NCBI RefSeq assembly: GCF_000227685.2
Contig: NZ_CP007029.1
Coordinates: 1,276,501-1,340,500 of the forward strand
Length of the DNA: 64,000 bases
Direction of reading: 5' to 3'
Origin: Thioalkalivibrio paradoxus ARh 1
GTDB lineage: Bacteria > Pseudomonadota > Gammaproteobacteria > Ectothiorhodospirales > Ectothiorhodospiraceae
The position numbers and the translations under genes were made by a program. Shown piece by piece: positions 1 through 8,966 of the stretch; position 1 is the first letter of the stretch, and each line of letters starts with the position of its first letter. Under the pieces are notes generated by a model, which did no database searches, was not told the DNA's origin, and worked only from the letters and a program-made list of their open reading frames with translations.

Positions 1-1239
1 GATATGGTTGAACAGCGTGCAGGCGAATGCGACCTCGTCGGGGCCGTGCATCTTCGGCTTCACGATGTAGACGGAGCCGGTGCGGGAGTTGCCGGCATCC
101 TTGCGCTTCAGGTCGTGCAATGCGAGCAGGCTGGTGACGATGCCGTCGAGAATGCCTTCGGGCACCTCGTTGCCGTCGGCGTCGAGTAGCGCGGGCGTGG
201 TCATCAGATGGCCGACGTTGCGCACGAACATCAGCGAACGGCCGGGCAGGCGGAGCGTGCCGCCGTCCGGGGCGGTGTACTCGCGGTCGGGGTTCAAGCG
301 CCGAGTGATTACCTTGCCGCCCTTCTGGAACGAGGCTTCGAGATCGCCCTGCATCAGCCCGAGCCAGTTGCGGTATACGCCGACCTTGTCCTCGGCATCG
401 ACCGCGGCCACCGAGTCCTCGCAGTCCATGATCGTGGTCACCGCCGCCTCGACCAGAATGTCCTTGATGCTGGCTGCGTCCTCGCGCCCGATCGGATGGG
501 TGGGGTCGAACTGGATCTCGAGGTGCAGGCCGTGGTTTTTCAGCAGCACCGCCGAGGGCTTCGTGGTCTCCCCCTGGTAGCCAGCGAACCGTGCCGGATC
601 TTCGAGCACGGTCTCGTCGTCGTTGTCCAGGTTCACGATCAGCCGGCCTTCGTCGATCATGTAGCCGACCGCGTCGTGGTGGGATCCGGACTGGAGCGGC
701 GCCACGCGGTCGAGCAGGTCGCGCGCGTAGGCGACGACCTTCCGGCCCCGAGCCGGATTGTAGTCGGTGCGGCGTTCGGCGCCGTCGTCGTCGGGTATCG
801 CGTCGGTGCCGTAGAGGGCATCGTACAGGCTGCCCCAGCGCGCGTTCGCCGCGTTCAGCGCATAGCGGGCGTTGCTGACCGGCACGACGAGCTGCGGTCC
901 TGCCTGCACCGCGATTTCGGGATCGACGTTGGCGGTGCGGACGGCGACGCCGGCAGGCGCTTCGACCAGGTAGCCGATTTCTTCCAGGAATTCGCGGTAG
1001 GCAGCCAGGTCGTGGACCGGCCCGGCGTGTTCGCGATGCCATGCATCGATCTGCTGCTGCAGCCGGTCACGTCGTTCGAGGATCTCCCGGTTGCGCGGAG
1101 CCAGCTCGCCGACCAGCGCATCGACACCAGCCCAGAACGCCTCGGGTTCGATGCCCGTGCCCGGGAGGGCTTCGCCGGCGATGAAACGGTCGAGTTCGGC
1201 GGCCACTTGCAGCCGCTCACGGGTCACGTAGTGGGTCAT
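1..1239 (-). CDS. glcB: Malate synthase G (5'-partial by window edge: N-terminal 413 residues)
   Basis: Condenses glyoxylate with acetyl-CoA to give malate in the cytosol, the last step of glycolate salvage. The reading frame starts at the ATG at 1239 and runs open to the left edge, showing 413 of the usual roughly 720-730 residues. Visible family hallmarks are the segment [16 protein letters not shown] around residues 331-346, with the catalytic Arg at about 340 (Arg338 in E. coli GlcB), and the following region through [17 protein letters not shown]. The catalytic Glu and Asp in the C-terminal half lie outside the window. It follows glcD, glcE and glcF on the same strand after a 116-bp gap, so it is probably the last gene of a glcDEFB operon. 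The isoform-G call is strong because of the long N-terminal extension. Confidence 0.95.
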   Translation of the reverse strand, partial: MTHYVTRERLQVAAELDRFIAGEALPGTGIEPEAFWAGVDALVGELAPRNREILERRDRLQQQIDAWHREHAGPVHDLAAYREFLEEIGYLVEAPAGVAVRTANVDPEIAVQAGPQLVVPVSNARYALNAANARWGSLYDALYGTDAIPDDDGAERRTDYNPARGRKVVAYARDLLDRVAPLQSGSHHDAVGYMIDEGRLIVNLDNDDETVLEDPARFAGYQGETTKPSAVLLKNHGLHLEIQFDPTHPIGREDAASIKDILVEAAVTTIMDCEDSVAAVDAEDKVGVYRNWLGLMQGDLEASFQKGGKVITRRLNPDREYTAPDGGTLRLPGRSLMFVRNVGHLMTTPALLDADGNEVPEGILDGIVTSLLALHDLKRKDAGNSRTGSVYIVKPKMHGPDEVAFACTLFNHI

Positions 1240-1355
1240 GATGGCTCGCCCTTGGTTGTGTGGGTACGTTCGGCACGGCTGCGCCGCCGGGCCGGATCCG
1301 GACCATGATGCCACGCCCGGCGGGTCGGAAGTGCCGCTTTACCGCATGCGGCGCG

Positions 1356-2603
1356 TCAGGATGTTTCCTGGTGCTGCAGCGCCGAGTCGACGGCCTCGAT
1401 CCAATGGCGGACGGGGGTACGGCGGGCGGAGGCAAGGTGAACCTGGCAGCCGATGTTCGCGGTGACGATCCGTTCGGGATTGCCGGCCTCCAGCGCCCGC
1501 ATCTTCCGGTCCCGCAGCCGGCGCGCGAGGGTCGGTTGGGTGATCGAGTTCGTGCCACCGGACCCGCAGCAGAGATGGGCATCGGCCACCGGGGTCAGCC
1601 GGAAACCGAGGCGGGACAGCACCGTTTCGACCGCGCCGCCGAGCCCTTGGGCATGCTGCAGCGTGCAGGGGCAGTGGAACGCGAGCGATTCAGCACCTTG
1701 TAGCTCGAGCCGTTCCAGCGGTTCCTTCTGCAGCACTTCGACCAGATCGCGTGCGCGCCGGCTGACCGTTGCCGCCTTCTCTGCATAGGCGGGGTCGTCG
1801 GCCAGCAATCGACCGTATTCCTTCACGAAGGCGCCGCAGCCGCTTGCGGTCTGCACGATGGCTTCGGCGCCGGCCTCGATCTCCGGCCACCAGGCGTCGA
1901 TGTTGGCACGGGCCCGGTCCAGCCCGCTCCGCTGCGCGTTCAGGTGGTAATCCAATGCACCGCAGCAGCCTGCGGCCGCCGCCGGCTGGAGGTCGATCCC
2001 CAGACGGTCGAGGACGCGTGCTGCGGCCGCATTGGTGTTCGGCGAGAGCCCGGGCTGTACGCAGCCCTCGAGGATCAGCATGCGGCGCGGGTGCCGCCCA
2101 GGCTGGGGCCGCTCGCCCGGGTCGGGCGGGGCAGGCGGCACCTTATCGCGCAGGCTCGCCGGCAGCAGCGGACGCACGCCGCGGGCCACCCGGAACAGGA
2201 CCGTGGCGGCCCGGGCGGAGCCCATGACCCGGCGCAGCAGGTAGCGAAAGGCCCGTTCCCGGAGCCCGCGCGGAACGCGGGCCTCGATCGCGACGCGGCC
2301 GATGTCCAGCAGCCGGTGATACTCGACGCCCGAGGGGCAGGTGGTCTCGCAGTTCCGGCAGGTCAGGCAGCGGTCGAGGTGCAGCCGGGTTCCCGCCGTG
2401 ATCCGCGGGTCGGTGTCCGCGTGTTCGAGCAGCGCCTTGATCAGGTAGATGCGCCCGCGCGGGCCGTCGCGCTCGTCGCCGAGCAGTTGGTAGGTGGGGC
2501 AGGTCGCGTTGCAGAAGCCGCAGTGCACGCAGCTGCGCAGGATGCGGTCCGCCTCGCGGATGCCGGGATCCTGCAGTGCCGTTGCGCTGAAATGCGTCTG
2601 CAT
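1356..2603 (-). CDS. glcF: Glycolate oxidase iron-sulfur subunit GlcF
   Basis: Iron-sulfur subunit of membrane-associated glycolate dehydrogenase, passing electrons from the FAD subunits towards quinone. The 415-residue protein has two N-terminal 4Fe-4S ferredoxin motifs (CVHCGFCNATCP and CLTCRNCETTCPSG) and two C-terminal CCG-type cysteine-rich domains, with GCCGALDYH and LCCGSGGTNS clearly visible. I start it at the ATG at 2603 (MQTHFSATALQD), which lies 2 bp after the glcE stop. The longer open frame upstream overlaps glcE in a different frame and is a shadow. Family length (E. coli GlcF about 407) fits. Tight spacing with glcE indicates one transcript. Confidence 0.95.
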   Translation of the reverse strand: MQTHFSATALQDPGIREADRILRSCVHCGFCNATCPTYQLLGDERDGPRGRIYLIKALLEHADTDPRITAGTRLHLDRCLTCRNCETTCPSGVEYHRLLDIGRVAIEARVPRGLRERAFRYLLRRVMGSARAATVLFRVARGVRPLLPASLRDKVPPAPPDPGERPQPGRHPRRMLILEGCVQPGLSPNTNAAAARVLDRLGIDLQPAAAAGCCGALDYHLNAQRSGLDRARANIDAWWPEIEAGAEAIVQTASGCGAFVKEYGRLLADDPAYAEKAATVSRRARDLVEVLQKEPLERLELQGAESLAFHCPCTLQHAQGLGGAVETVLSRLGFRLTPVADAHLCCGSGGTNSITQPTLARRLRDRKMRALEAGNPERIVTANIGCQVHLASARRTPVRHWIEAVDSALQHQETS

Positions 2604-2605
2604 CG

Positions 2606-3688
2606 TCAGAGATCCGGGTAGAGTCGGCCAGGGTTGAAGATGCCGCGGGGATCCAGTTGCGCCTTCAGCTGCCGGTGGTATTTCGCGAGCGCCGAGGCCA
2701 GCGGGTGGAACGGATCGGCGGCACCGGGCGTATAGCAGGTGGCATGACCTCCCGCGCGGGCCGCCGCGTCGCGGATGCCCCGGGCGTCGGCGCTGCTGCG
2801 CAGCCAGCGCTGGGCGCCGCCCCAGTCGTAGAACCAGTCGCCTTCGGGTTCCAGCGGGGCGGTCCGCTGCGGCAGCGACAGCCGCCACAGCGGGCGTGGG
2901 TCGGCGGGGTCGAAGAACGCAAGGCGGTGCTCGCGCAGATTCTGCCAGAACGCCGGATCCAGATCCTCGCCGCCGAGTCGGGCCCGGCTCGCGGCCACGG
3001 AGCGGCGGCCGCCTTCGAGGCGCAGGTACAGCACGCCGTCGTGCCAGGCAGCGGCGGTGAGCGGAACCGGCTGCCGGCCCCACTTGGCCAGTTTCGCCAT
3101 CGCATTCTGCAGCGGCAGCGCGAGGCGGAGGCTGTGCGCAGCCGCGGGCAGGGGCAGCACCTTCATCGACACCTCGGTGATCACGCCGAGGGTGCCCTGA
3201 GCGCCGGTCATCAGCCGCGACAGATCGTATCCGGCGACGTTCTTCATGACTTCGCCGCCGAAGCGAAGCTCTCGGCCCCGGTGGCTGATCAGGCGCGTGC
3301 CCAGCACGAAGTCGCGCACCGCGCCGGACCAGGGGCGGCGCGGTCCCGAGAGTCCGGTCGCCACCATGCCGCCGACAGTCGCAGCGGTTCCGAAATGCGG
3401 CGGTTCGAACGGAAGATGCTGGCCCTCTGCCGCCAGCGTGCGTTCGAGTTCCGCGAGGGGGGTGCCCGCGCGCACCGACACCACCAGTTCGACCGGGTCG
3501 TAGTGGGTGACCCCGCGATGAGGGGTCACATCGAGTGTCGCCGCTGCCACCGGGCGGCCATAGAAGGCCTTGGTTCCCCCGCCTGCGATTCGCAGCCGGG
3601 TGCCCGTCGCGTCGGCGTCGGCGACGTGGTCGCAGAGTTGGGCCGCGATGTCGCGGTCCACGGACTCCGGGCGATCGGTCGGGGTCAT
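2606..3688 (-). CDS. glcE: Glycolate oxidase FAD-binding subunit GlcE
   Basis: Second FAD-binding subunit of the glycolate dehydrogenase complex GlcDEF. The 360-residue protein has a PCMH-type FAD-binding fold. Recognisable pieces are GGGTKAFYGRP near residue 36, the VGGMVATGLSGPRRP loop, and ITEVSMKVLPLP. It ends with the LDPRGIFNPGRLYPDL tail characteristic of GlcE. It sits between glcD (149 bp upstream) and glcF (2 bp downstream). No strong Shine-Dalgarno sequence is visible at the ATG at 3688, so translation may depend on the upstream gene. Confidence 0.94.
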   Translation of the reverse strand: MTPTDRPESVDRDIAAQLCDHVADADATGTRLRIAGGGTKAFYGRPVAAATLDVTPHRGVTHYDPVELVVSVRAGTPLAELERTLAAEGQHLPFEPPHFGTAATVGGMVATGLSGPRRPWSGAVRDFVLGTRLISHRGRELRFGGEVMKNVAGYDLSRLMTGAQGTLGVITEVSMKVLPLPAAAHSLRLALPLQNAMAKLAKWGRQPVPLTAAAWHDGVLYLRLEGGRRSVAASRARLGGEDLDPAFWQNLREHRLAFFDPADPRPLWRLSLPQRTAPLEPEGDWFYDWGGAQRWLRSSADARGIRDAAARAGGHATCYTPGAADPFHPLASALAKYHRQLKAQLDPRGIFNPGRLYPDL

Positions 3689-3837
3689 AGGGGCGGTCTG
3701 AGCTTGGGTGGGAACGGGAGCGATTGCGATGCCCTGCAGCCCGCGCTACGCGCGCCGTCGCGGGTCTGCGGGTCGCGCCGCCCCGGACGGCACCGTCCAG
3801 CTTCGGGGTCTGGGAGGTGGTCTGCCCGGCGCATGGG

Positions 3838-5337
3838 TCAGAACCTGGGGAGTTCCGGGTGGGGAAGCCGGTTGTTGTGCACATGCATCGCGCCGTACTC
3901 GGCGCAGCGCGCAAGCGTCGGGATGTTCTTGCCCGGGTTCAGCATTCGGTCCGGGTCGAATGCGGCTTTCACCGCATGAAACACCGTGATTTCGTCGGGG
4001 CGGAACTGGGTACACATCTGGTTGATTTTCTCGCGCCCGACGCCATGCTCGCCGGTGATGCTGCCGCCGACCTCGACGCAGAGTTCGAGAATGCGTGCGC
4101 CGACGCGCTCGGCGCGCTCCAGCTCGCCGGGCCGATTGGCATCGAACAGGATCAGCGGGTGCATGTTGCCGTCGCCCGCATGGAAAACGTTCGCCACCGC
4201 CAGGCCGGATTCCGCCGACAGCGCCGCGATCCCCTTCAGCACCCGGGGGAGTTCGCGCCGGGGGATGGTGCCGTCCATGCAGTAATAGTCCGGTGCCAGG
4301 CGGCCGACCGCGGGGAACGCGTTCTTGCGCCCGGCCCAGAAACGCGCGCGCTCGGCGTCGTCACGGGCGAGCACGATGTCGGTGGCACCGGCCTGCGCCA
4401 GCACCTCGCGCACGCGCTGGCACTCGTCGGCGACGTCGGCCTCGACCCCATCGAGTTCGCAGAGCAGGATCGCCTGCGCCTCCACCGGGTAGCCGGCGTG
4501 GATGAAGTCCTCCGCCGCGCGGATCGCGAGGTTGTCCATCATTTCCAGACCGCCGGGAATGATGCCCGCGGCAATGATATCGCCCACCGCGCGGCCGGCT
4601 TTCTCCACGTCGTCGAAGCTCGCCAGGATCACCTTGGCGGATTCGGGCCGCGGCAGCAGTTTCACCGTGACCTCGGTGATGATTCCGAGCATGCCCTCCG
4701 AGCCGTTGAACAGTGCCAGCAGGTCGTAGCCCGGTGCATCGAGCGCCGCCGAGCCCAGCGCGAGCCGCTCGCCCTCCAGCGTGATCGCCTCGACCGCCAG
4801 CACATTGTGCACGGTCAGGCCGTACTTCAGGCAATGCACGCCGCCGGCGTTCTCGGCGACGTTGCCGCCGATCGAACAGGCGATCTGCGACGACGGGTCA
4901 GGGGCATAGTACAGACCGTACGCTGCGGCGGCTTCGGAGATCGCGAGATTGCGCACTCCCGGCTGTACCCGGGCGATGCGCGCATCGGGGTCGAGTTCGA
5001 GGATTCGGTCGAAGCGCGACATCACCAGCAGCACGCCCTGTTCCAGCGGCAGTGCGCCCCCGGAAAGCCCGGTGCCGGCGCCGCGTGTCACCACCGGCAC
5101 GCGGAGTTCGCGGCAGGTGCGCAGCAGCGTTACGACCTGCGCCACCGTCTCGGGCAGCGCGACCAGCATCGGCATCACCCGGTACGCGGACAGGCCGTCG
5201 CACTCGAACGGGCGCCGATCCTCGTCCCGGTGCAGCAGCGTCATTCCGGGCAGCGCGGCCCGCAGGCGCTCGAACGTGGTCGCGGCGTCCACCGCGGGCA
5301 GCGGGCCGTCGAGCCGTTCGTCGAACAGGATGTTCAT
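3838..5337 (-). CDS. glcD: Glycolate oxidase subunit GlcD (FAD-linked)
   Basis: Catalytic FAD-linked subunit that oxidises glycolate to glyoxylate. The chosen ATG at 5337 (MNILFDERLDG) gives 499 residues, the same length as E. coli GlcD. A GAGG lies 8 bp upstream, and the open frame further upstream looks non-coding. Family signatures include the PCMH segment VVTRGAGTGLSGGALP, the SSQIACSIGGNVAENAGG loop, a VFHAGDGNMHPL metal/substrate motif, and the C-terminal GEHGVGREKINQM. The tail FDPDRMLNPGKNIP is typical. It is first in the glcDEFB operon. In an autotroph with RuBisCO this operon would recycle 2-phosphoglycolate-derived carbon; that role is inferred, as no RuBisCO gene is in view. Confidence 0.96.
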   Translation of the reverse strand: MNILFDERLDGPLPAVDAATTFERLRAALPGMTLLHRDEDRRPFECDGLSAYRVMPMLVALPETVAQVVTLLRTCRELRVPVVTRGAGTGLSGGALPLEQGVLLVMSRFDRILELDPDARIARVQPGVRNLAISEAAAAYGLYYAPDPSSQIACSIGGNVAENAGGVHCLKYGLTVHNVLAVEAITLEGERLALGSAALDAPGYDLLALFNGSEGMLGIITEVTVKLLPRPESAKVILASFDDVEKAGRAVGDIIAAGIIPGGLEMMDNLAIRAAEDFIHAGYPVEAQAILLCELDGVEADVADECQRVREVLAQAGATDIVLARDDAERARFWAGRKNAFPAVGRLAPDYYCMDGTIPRRELPRVLKGIAALSAESGLAVANVFHAGDGNMHPLILFDANRPGELERAERVGARILELCVEVGGSITGEHGVGREKINQMCTQFRPDEITVFHAVKAAFDPDRMLNPGKNIPTLARCAEYGAMHVHNNRLPHPELPRF

Positions 5338-5657
5338 CGCGTTGCCTCGGTGGAGTAGGACGTGTCGCCCCGGCATTGATCCGGGATCCATCGGCGCCGG
5401 GTACTCTAGCCTGCCGGCGGTCCCCGCGTCGCAGTGACCGCATTCTGTCGCAGGGAACTGCCGCGGCGCGACAGGCCGTATGCGGCGGCGGGTCGCAGCC
5501 GAATTTGGGGTAGAGACTTGCGTCGGGGCCGTCGCTGTGGATTGATGGCAGCAGGGTAGCCGGTGCTGACGCACGTCCGTCGCCGGCAGCCGGGTGCCGC
5601 GGGCTTCGGGAATCCGCAGATCCGGCCGGGGCCGGGGTTCCTTCGGGAGGAGGCAAG
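5338..5657. other. Intergenic region between divergent glcD and the retropepsin-like gene
   Basis: About 320 bp separating two divergently transcribed genes, so it should hold both promoters. A GGGAGGAGG-type Shine-Dalgarno is clear just before the ATG at 5658. I could not assign a convincing -35/-10 pair to either side and see no RNA gene or repeat. Confidence 0.5.
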
Positions 5658-6311
5658 ATGCAACGTATCCAACCAATCATCGTTCTGGTGGCCGCGCTTG
5701 GATTCACCGCGATCGCCGGGCCAGCGATCGCGGAACTCCGGGTGCAGGCGTTGTTTCAGGGCAAGGCGCTGTTCATGCTGGACGGCCAGCGCGTCCTGCT
5801 GAGCGACGGGGAGACGGGGCCGGATGGGCTTCGCCTGTTGCGTGCGACCAGCGAGTCGGCGTTGGTCGAGTACCAGGGGCGACAACAACAGCTGGGCCTC
5901 GAGCGGGGCCGTTTCGCGGGTGCCTACCAAACCCAGCCGCCCCCCGAATTGCGCCTGCTTCCCAGTTCAGAGTTTGGAGGGTATCGGGTCAGCGGAACCA
6001 TCAACGGACGTTCCGTCGCGTTCGTCGTCGACACCGGAGCCACGCTGATTACCCTGAGTCAGCAACAGGCGGAACAGCTGCGGCTGCCTCTGTCCGGAGG
6101 GGATCCGGTTTCGGTCGAAACCGCTTCGGGACGGGTCACGGGCCAGCGCATGCTGCTGGAACGGGTGCAGATCGGCGGTCTGGAGCAGCGCAACGTCGGT
6201 GCCGTGGTGCTGCCGGGCGACCACCCATCAACGGCGCTGCTGGGCATGAGCTTTCTGAGTCGCCTGGACATCCGCAACGAAGGCCCCACGCTGGTTTTGC
6301 AGGCGCGCTGA
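5658..6311 (+). CDS. Retropepsin-like aspartic protease (clan AA), exported
   Basis: A 217-residue protein with an N-terminal signal sequence (hydrophobic residues about 6-24, cleavage near AIAELR). Its C-terminal domain is a single-domain retroviral-type aspartic protease. The catalytic motif VVDTGATLITLS is at about residues 122-133, followed by the flap-like region and a second hydrophobic ALLGMSFLSRLDI segment typical of the TIGR02281 family. Such proteins act as dimers in the periplasm; substrates are generally unknown. A strong Shine-Dalgarno (GGAGGAGGC) supports the start. It is followed 154 bp later by thpR on the same strand. Function beyond proteolysis cannot be inferred from the neighbourhood. 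Confidence 0.85.
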   Translation: MQRIQPIIVLVAALGFTAIAGPAIAELRVQALFQGKALFMLDGQRVLLSDGETGPDGLRLLRATSESALVEYQGRQQQLGLERGRFAGAYQTQPPPELRLLPSSEFGGYRVSGTINGRSVAFVVDTGATLITLSQQQAEQLRLPLSGGDPVSVETASGRVTGQRMLLERVQIGGLEQRNVGAVVLPGDHPSTALLGMSFLSRLDIRNEGPTLVLQAR

Positions 6312-6465
6312 TCGCCGAGCCTCGCAAGCGTGCCGGCGATGCCGGCTTCCTCCCTGCGCGGTGTGCGATGTACTCAGACAGGACTTCCGGCCAAACACTG
6401 GGCAAGGGGTTCTGTGACTGCGAGCGCAGCGCGGCGGTGTGTTTTTCGAGAGGTCAGGGGAAGCG

Positions 6466-7011
6466 ATGACTCAGGAAACCGATCGGCGGCGGGTGTTCTT
6501 TGCGCTGTGGCCGGACGATGCGCTGCGCGCGCGCCTCGCGCGTCTTTCCCGGGATCTGCATGCCAACGGCCGGCTGGTTCCGGTCGAGCACCTGCACCTG
6601 ACCTTGGCTTTCGCCGGGGTCGTGGCCACGCCGGTCGTGACCCGGATCGCCCGCGATGCCGATCGTCTGGTGCGGCCCGCCGTCCGCCTGACGCTGGATC
6701 ATCTGGGCCATTTCCGCCGTCCGCGGATCGCCTGGGTCGGTCCTTCGGAGACACCGGCGGCACTCGACGCGCTCGCGCAATCGCTGAGCGGGATCTGCCG
6801 CGATGCGGGAGTGCAGATGGACGACCGTCCTTTCCGGCCCCACGTGACGCTGCGGCGGTTCGTGACCCGGATGACATCCGGCCCGATCGAGCCGATCGAC
6901 TGGGTCGCGCCCGAGATGGTGCTGATCGAATCGGGGCGGGGTGGGCATCCGGGGCCGTACCGGGTCCTGCAGCGCTGGCGCCTGGCGGAGGGCGCGCCGC
7001 CGGCCGACTGA
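6466..7011 (+). CDS. thpR: RNA 2',3'-cyclic phosphodiesterase (2H family)
   Basis: A 181-residue 2H phosphoesterase that hydrolyses 2',3'-cyclic phosphate ends of RNA; the family was historically called 2'-5' RNA ligase. Both catalytic HxTx motifs are present: HLTL with His at residue 44 and HVTL with His at 126, in the usual spacing. I use the ATG at 6466, which is preceded by AGGGGAAG, rather than the GTG at 6439 that would add nine residues. It lies 154 bp downstream of the protease gene and converges with the Nramp-fold gene. Length and motif layout match ThpR/LigT. Confidence 0.92.
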   Translation: MTQETDRRRVFFALWPDDALRARLARLSRDLHANGRLVPVEHLHLTLAFAGVVATPVVTRIARDADRLVRPAVRLTLDHLGHFRRPRIAWVGPSETPAALDALAQSLSGICRDAGVQMDDRPFRPHVTLRRFVTRMTSGPIEPIDWVAPEMVLIESGRGGHPGPYRVLQRWRLAEGAPPAD

Positions 7012-7035
7012 CCGGCGTAGGGGTGGCGCGTTGAA

Positions 7036-8316
7036 TCAGGCCAGCATGCGCCAGCCGACCCAGACCAGTGCGAAGCCGATGCCGAAGGCAAGCCCGAACC
7101 AGGCGAGCAGGCGCAGCCAGAATCCGGGCCGTGCCGCCGCCGGCATATGCGAATCGGTGACCACGCGCAGCGTGAGCCAGGCGATCACCGGAGCGGCGAG
7201 GAAGGAGAGCGTGGTCGCGAAGTCGATCAGTTGCGTGAACGCCGCGCCGGCAAAGTACAGAATCAGCAGCGCCCCCGCGATCACTCCCGCCAGCGCCAGC
7301 AGGTAGGTCGCCCGGTTGTGCGGTTCCCGGGCCCGGGGATCGTCCGGGCCGAACCGCGCGACGGCGAGCAGTGCGGCGAGCACGCGTGGGTAGGCGTCGG
7401 TGACCGCAAGGGTGGTGCTGAACATCGTGCTCAGGGCTGCCACCGCGATCAGCGGGCGGCTCCATTCCCCCAATGTGCCGGCGTAGAGATCGACCAGCTG
7501 CGCCGAAAATCCGACGGCCGAGTCGGCGAAGCCGACGCCGCTGGCGTACATCAGCAGCGCGCCGAGCAGCAGGAACGCCGCGGCCAGCAGGGTCGCGCCG
7601 ATGTAGCCGATGCGGAAGTCGATCAGGGCATTGCGCAGCGTGGGCGTCTGCCCGGTCGCCTGTGCGCGCTCCTGGCTCCAGAGCGAATGCCAGACCGCGA
7701 CCTCGAGCGGGATCGGCATCCAACCGATCAGCGCCAGCAGGAACGCGAAGCCGGTTGCCGTCCAGAGCTGCGGTGCCAGTTGCAGCCCGCTGATGGTGGT
7801 CATTTCCTGCAGACCGCCGAACGCGAGCACCACGGCGGCGACGGTCGAGACCGTCAGTGCCGCCATGATCATCTTCATCGCAAGATCGAGCCCGCGGTAG
7901 TTCCCGATCGCCAGCAGCAGCAGGCAGGCCAACAGGATCCCGGTCGCCAGCGTGGCGGGCGACGCGTCGATTCCGAACACGAGGCCAGCCAGCCCGGCCG
8001 TCACCACGGTGACCACCGCCAGGATGATGAACATCGTGGCGAGGGTGATCAGCGCGAACAGCGCGAGCGCCCAGCGGCCGAGTCTGCGGTAGCCGACGAG
8101 CAGGTTCTCGCCGGTGGCGGCGACGTAGCGCGGGCCGAATTCGAGGAAGGGATATTTCAACAGGCAGGCGAGCAGCACCACCGGGAGCAGCAGCAGCCCG
8201 AACTCGGCACCCGCCCGGGTTGACTGCACGAGGTGGGACACGCCGACCGCGGCGCCGGCCATCAATAGTCCGGGGCCGATTGCGGCGCGCAGCGGCGACA
8301 TCGCCGAACGGGTCAT
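7036..8316 (-). CDS. Nramp-fold divalent-metal transporter-like protein with altered metal site
   Basis: A 426-residue polytopic membrane protein, about 11 predicted helices, with the Nramp N-terminal signature GPGLLMAG and an AGAEFG segment at residues 35-40. In canonical Nramp proteins, helix 1 carries DPGN and helix 6 carries MPH. Here the helix 1 equivalent reads GVSHLVQS (residues 25-32), so the coordinating Asp and Asn are missing. Helix 6 keeps Met-Pro (M200, in GWMPIPLEVAVW) without the His. It therefore belongs to the family by fold, but its substrate is uncertain: Mg2+, another ion or a small solute are possible. It converges with thpR and no operon partner is visible. Confidence 0.75.
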   Translation of the reverse strand: MTRSAMSPLRAAIGPGLLMAGAAVGVSHLVQSTRAGAEFGLLLLPVVLLACLLKYPFLEFGPRYVAATGENLLVGYRRLGRWALALFALITLATMFIILAVVTVVTAGLAGLVFGIDASPATLATGILLACLLLLAIGNYRGLDLAMKMIMAALTVSTVAAVVLAFGGLQEMTTISGLQLAPQLWTATGFAFLLALIGWMPIPLEVAVWHSLWSQERAQATGQTPTLRNALIDFRIGYIGATLLAAAFLLLGALLMYASGVGFADSAVGFSAQLVDLYAGTLGEWSRPLIAVAALSTMFSTTLAVTDAYPRVLAALLAVARFGPDDPRAREPHNRATYLLALAGVIAGALLILYFAGAAFTQLIDFATTLSFLAAPVIAWLTLRVVTDSHMPAAARPGFWLRLLAWFGLAFGIGFALVWVGWRMLA

Positions 8317-8585
8317 CGAGGTTCGGTGGAGGCGGGAAGCATCGCGGCACGATACGCGAAGCGCTGGCGGCAGAGAAGGCCCCGGTCACGCCGCGGTCTT
8401 GCAGCCTTTGCCACCGATTGGGGTGCCAAAAGGCGTTGCTCGGGCAGGCGGCCGGCAAGGCCGTCAGGTCCGCGCCGTTTCCAGAGCGGTGGGGGTAACC
8501 CCGACACACAAAAAAGGCCCGGTCCAGAAGGACCGGGCCTTGCCGTCATCCAGCGCTGATGCGCCGGAAGATCGGACCGCTCGCC
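8317..8585. other. Intergenic region between sulfur-globule gene and Nramp-fold gene
   Basis: About 270 bp that separates two minus-strand genes. It contains the strong terminator of the sulfur-globule gene at 8510-8541 and presumably the Nramp-fold promoter. No ORF here is convincing. Confidence 0.5.
8510..8541 (-). terminator. Rho-independent terminator of the sulfur-globule gene
   Basis: A perfect 12-bp stem (AAGGCCCGGTCC / GGACCGGGCCTT) closes a 4-nt loop. Read on the minus strand it is followed directly by six T residues. It lies 45 bp downstream of the sulfur-globule stop codon, so transcription of that gene should end efficiently and monocistronically. Confidence 0.92.
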
Positions 8586-8966
8586 TTATTCGGCGGGAGC
8601 GGCTTCAGGCTGCTGCTGCTGGCCGTAGGGCATCGGGGCACCGTAGGGCGCGCCGTAGCCGTAGGGGGCGCCGTAGCCGTAGCCGCGGCCGTAGCCGTAG
8701 GGCTGGCCGTAGCCGTAGCCGCGGCCGTAGCCGTGGCCGTGACCGCGACCGCGGGCGGAGAAGTCGAAGTCGCTGAACATGTCGCCCATGCCGAACATGT
8801 CACCCAGACCGCGGCCGTAGCCCGGGCCGTAGCCGTAGCCGGGACCACCGTAGCCGTAGCCCGGACCGCCCCAGCCCGGACCGCCCCACTGGGCGCTGGC
8901 GTGCATCGGGATCGCGAAGGCACCAACGAGGGCGGCGGCGGCGAGAAGCTTCAGGGAGTTGCGCAT
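8586..8966 (-). CDS. Sulfur globule protein (Gly/Tyr-rich envelope protein, SgpA/B/C-like)
   Basis: A 126-residue exported structural protein resembling the sulfur-globule envelope proteins of purple sulfur bacteria, which coat stored elemental sulfur outside the cytoplasm. After a signal peptide (residues 1-25, cleavage at ASA/QWG) the mature protein is dominated by Gly-Tyr-Gly and Gly-Pro-Gly repeats. These are interrupted by the acidic [15 protein letters not shown] block at about 57-71 and an ARGRGHGHG stretch. This Gly/Tyr-rich plus acidic-block layout is what I recognise as Sgp. The start at 8966 ([15 protein letters not shown]) is chosen over the upstream in-frame ATG because it begins the signal peptide. 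It has its own promoter region with a palindrome and its own terminator. Which Sgp paralogue it is cannot be told. Confidence 0.85.
   Translation of the reverse strand: MRNSLKLLAAAALVGAFAIPMHASAQWGGPGWGGPGYGYGGPGYGYGPGYGRGLGDMFGMGDMFSDFDFSARGRGHGHGYGRGYGYGQPYGYGRGYGYGAPYGYGAPYGAPMPYGQQQQPEAAPAE

Noticed and set aside
2604-3914. N-terminal extension of the glcF reading frame through glcE to 3914
   Set aside because: Arg/Pro-rich low-quality sequence overlapping glcE out of frame; GlcF homology begins at the ATG at 2603.
2657-5358. Long plus-strand open frames (440 and 544 codons) across the glc genes
   Set aside because: Antisense shadows caused by high GC at third codon positions; the minus-strand frames match GlcD and GlcE throughout.
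8640-8880. Short tandem repeats (GCCGTAGCC-like) that could suggest a CRISPR array or minisatellite
   Set aside because: They encode the Gly-Tyr repeats of the sulfur-globule protein in frame, and there are no unique spacers of constant length.
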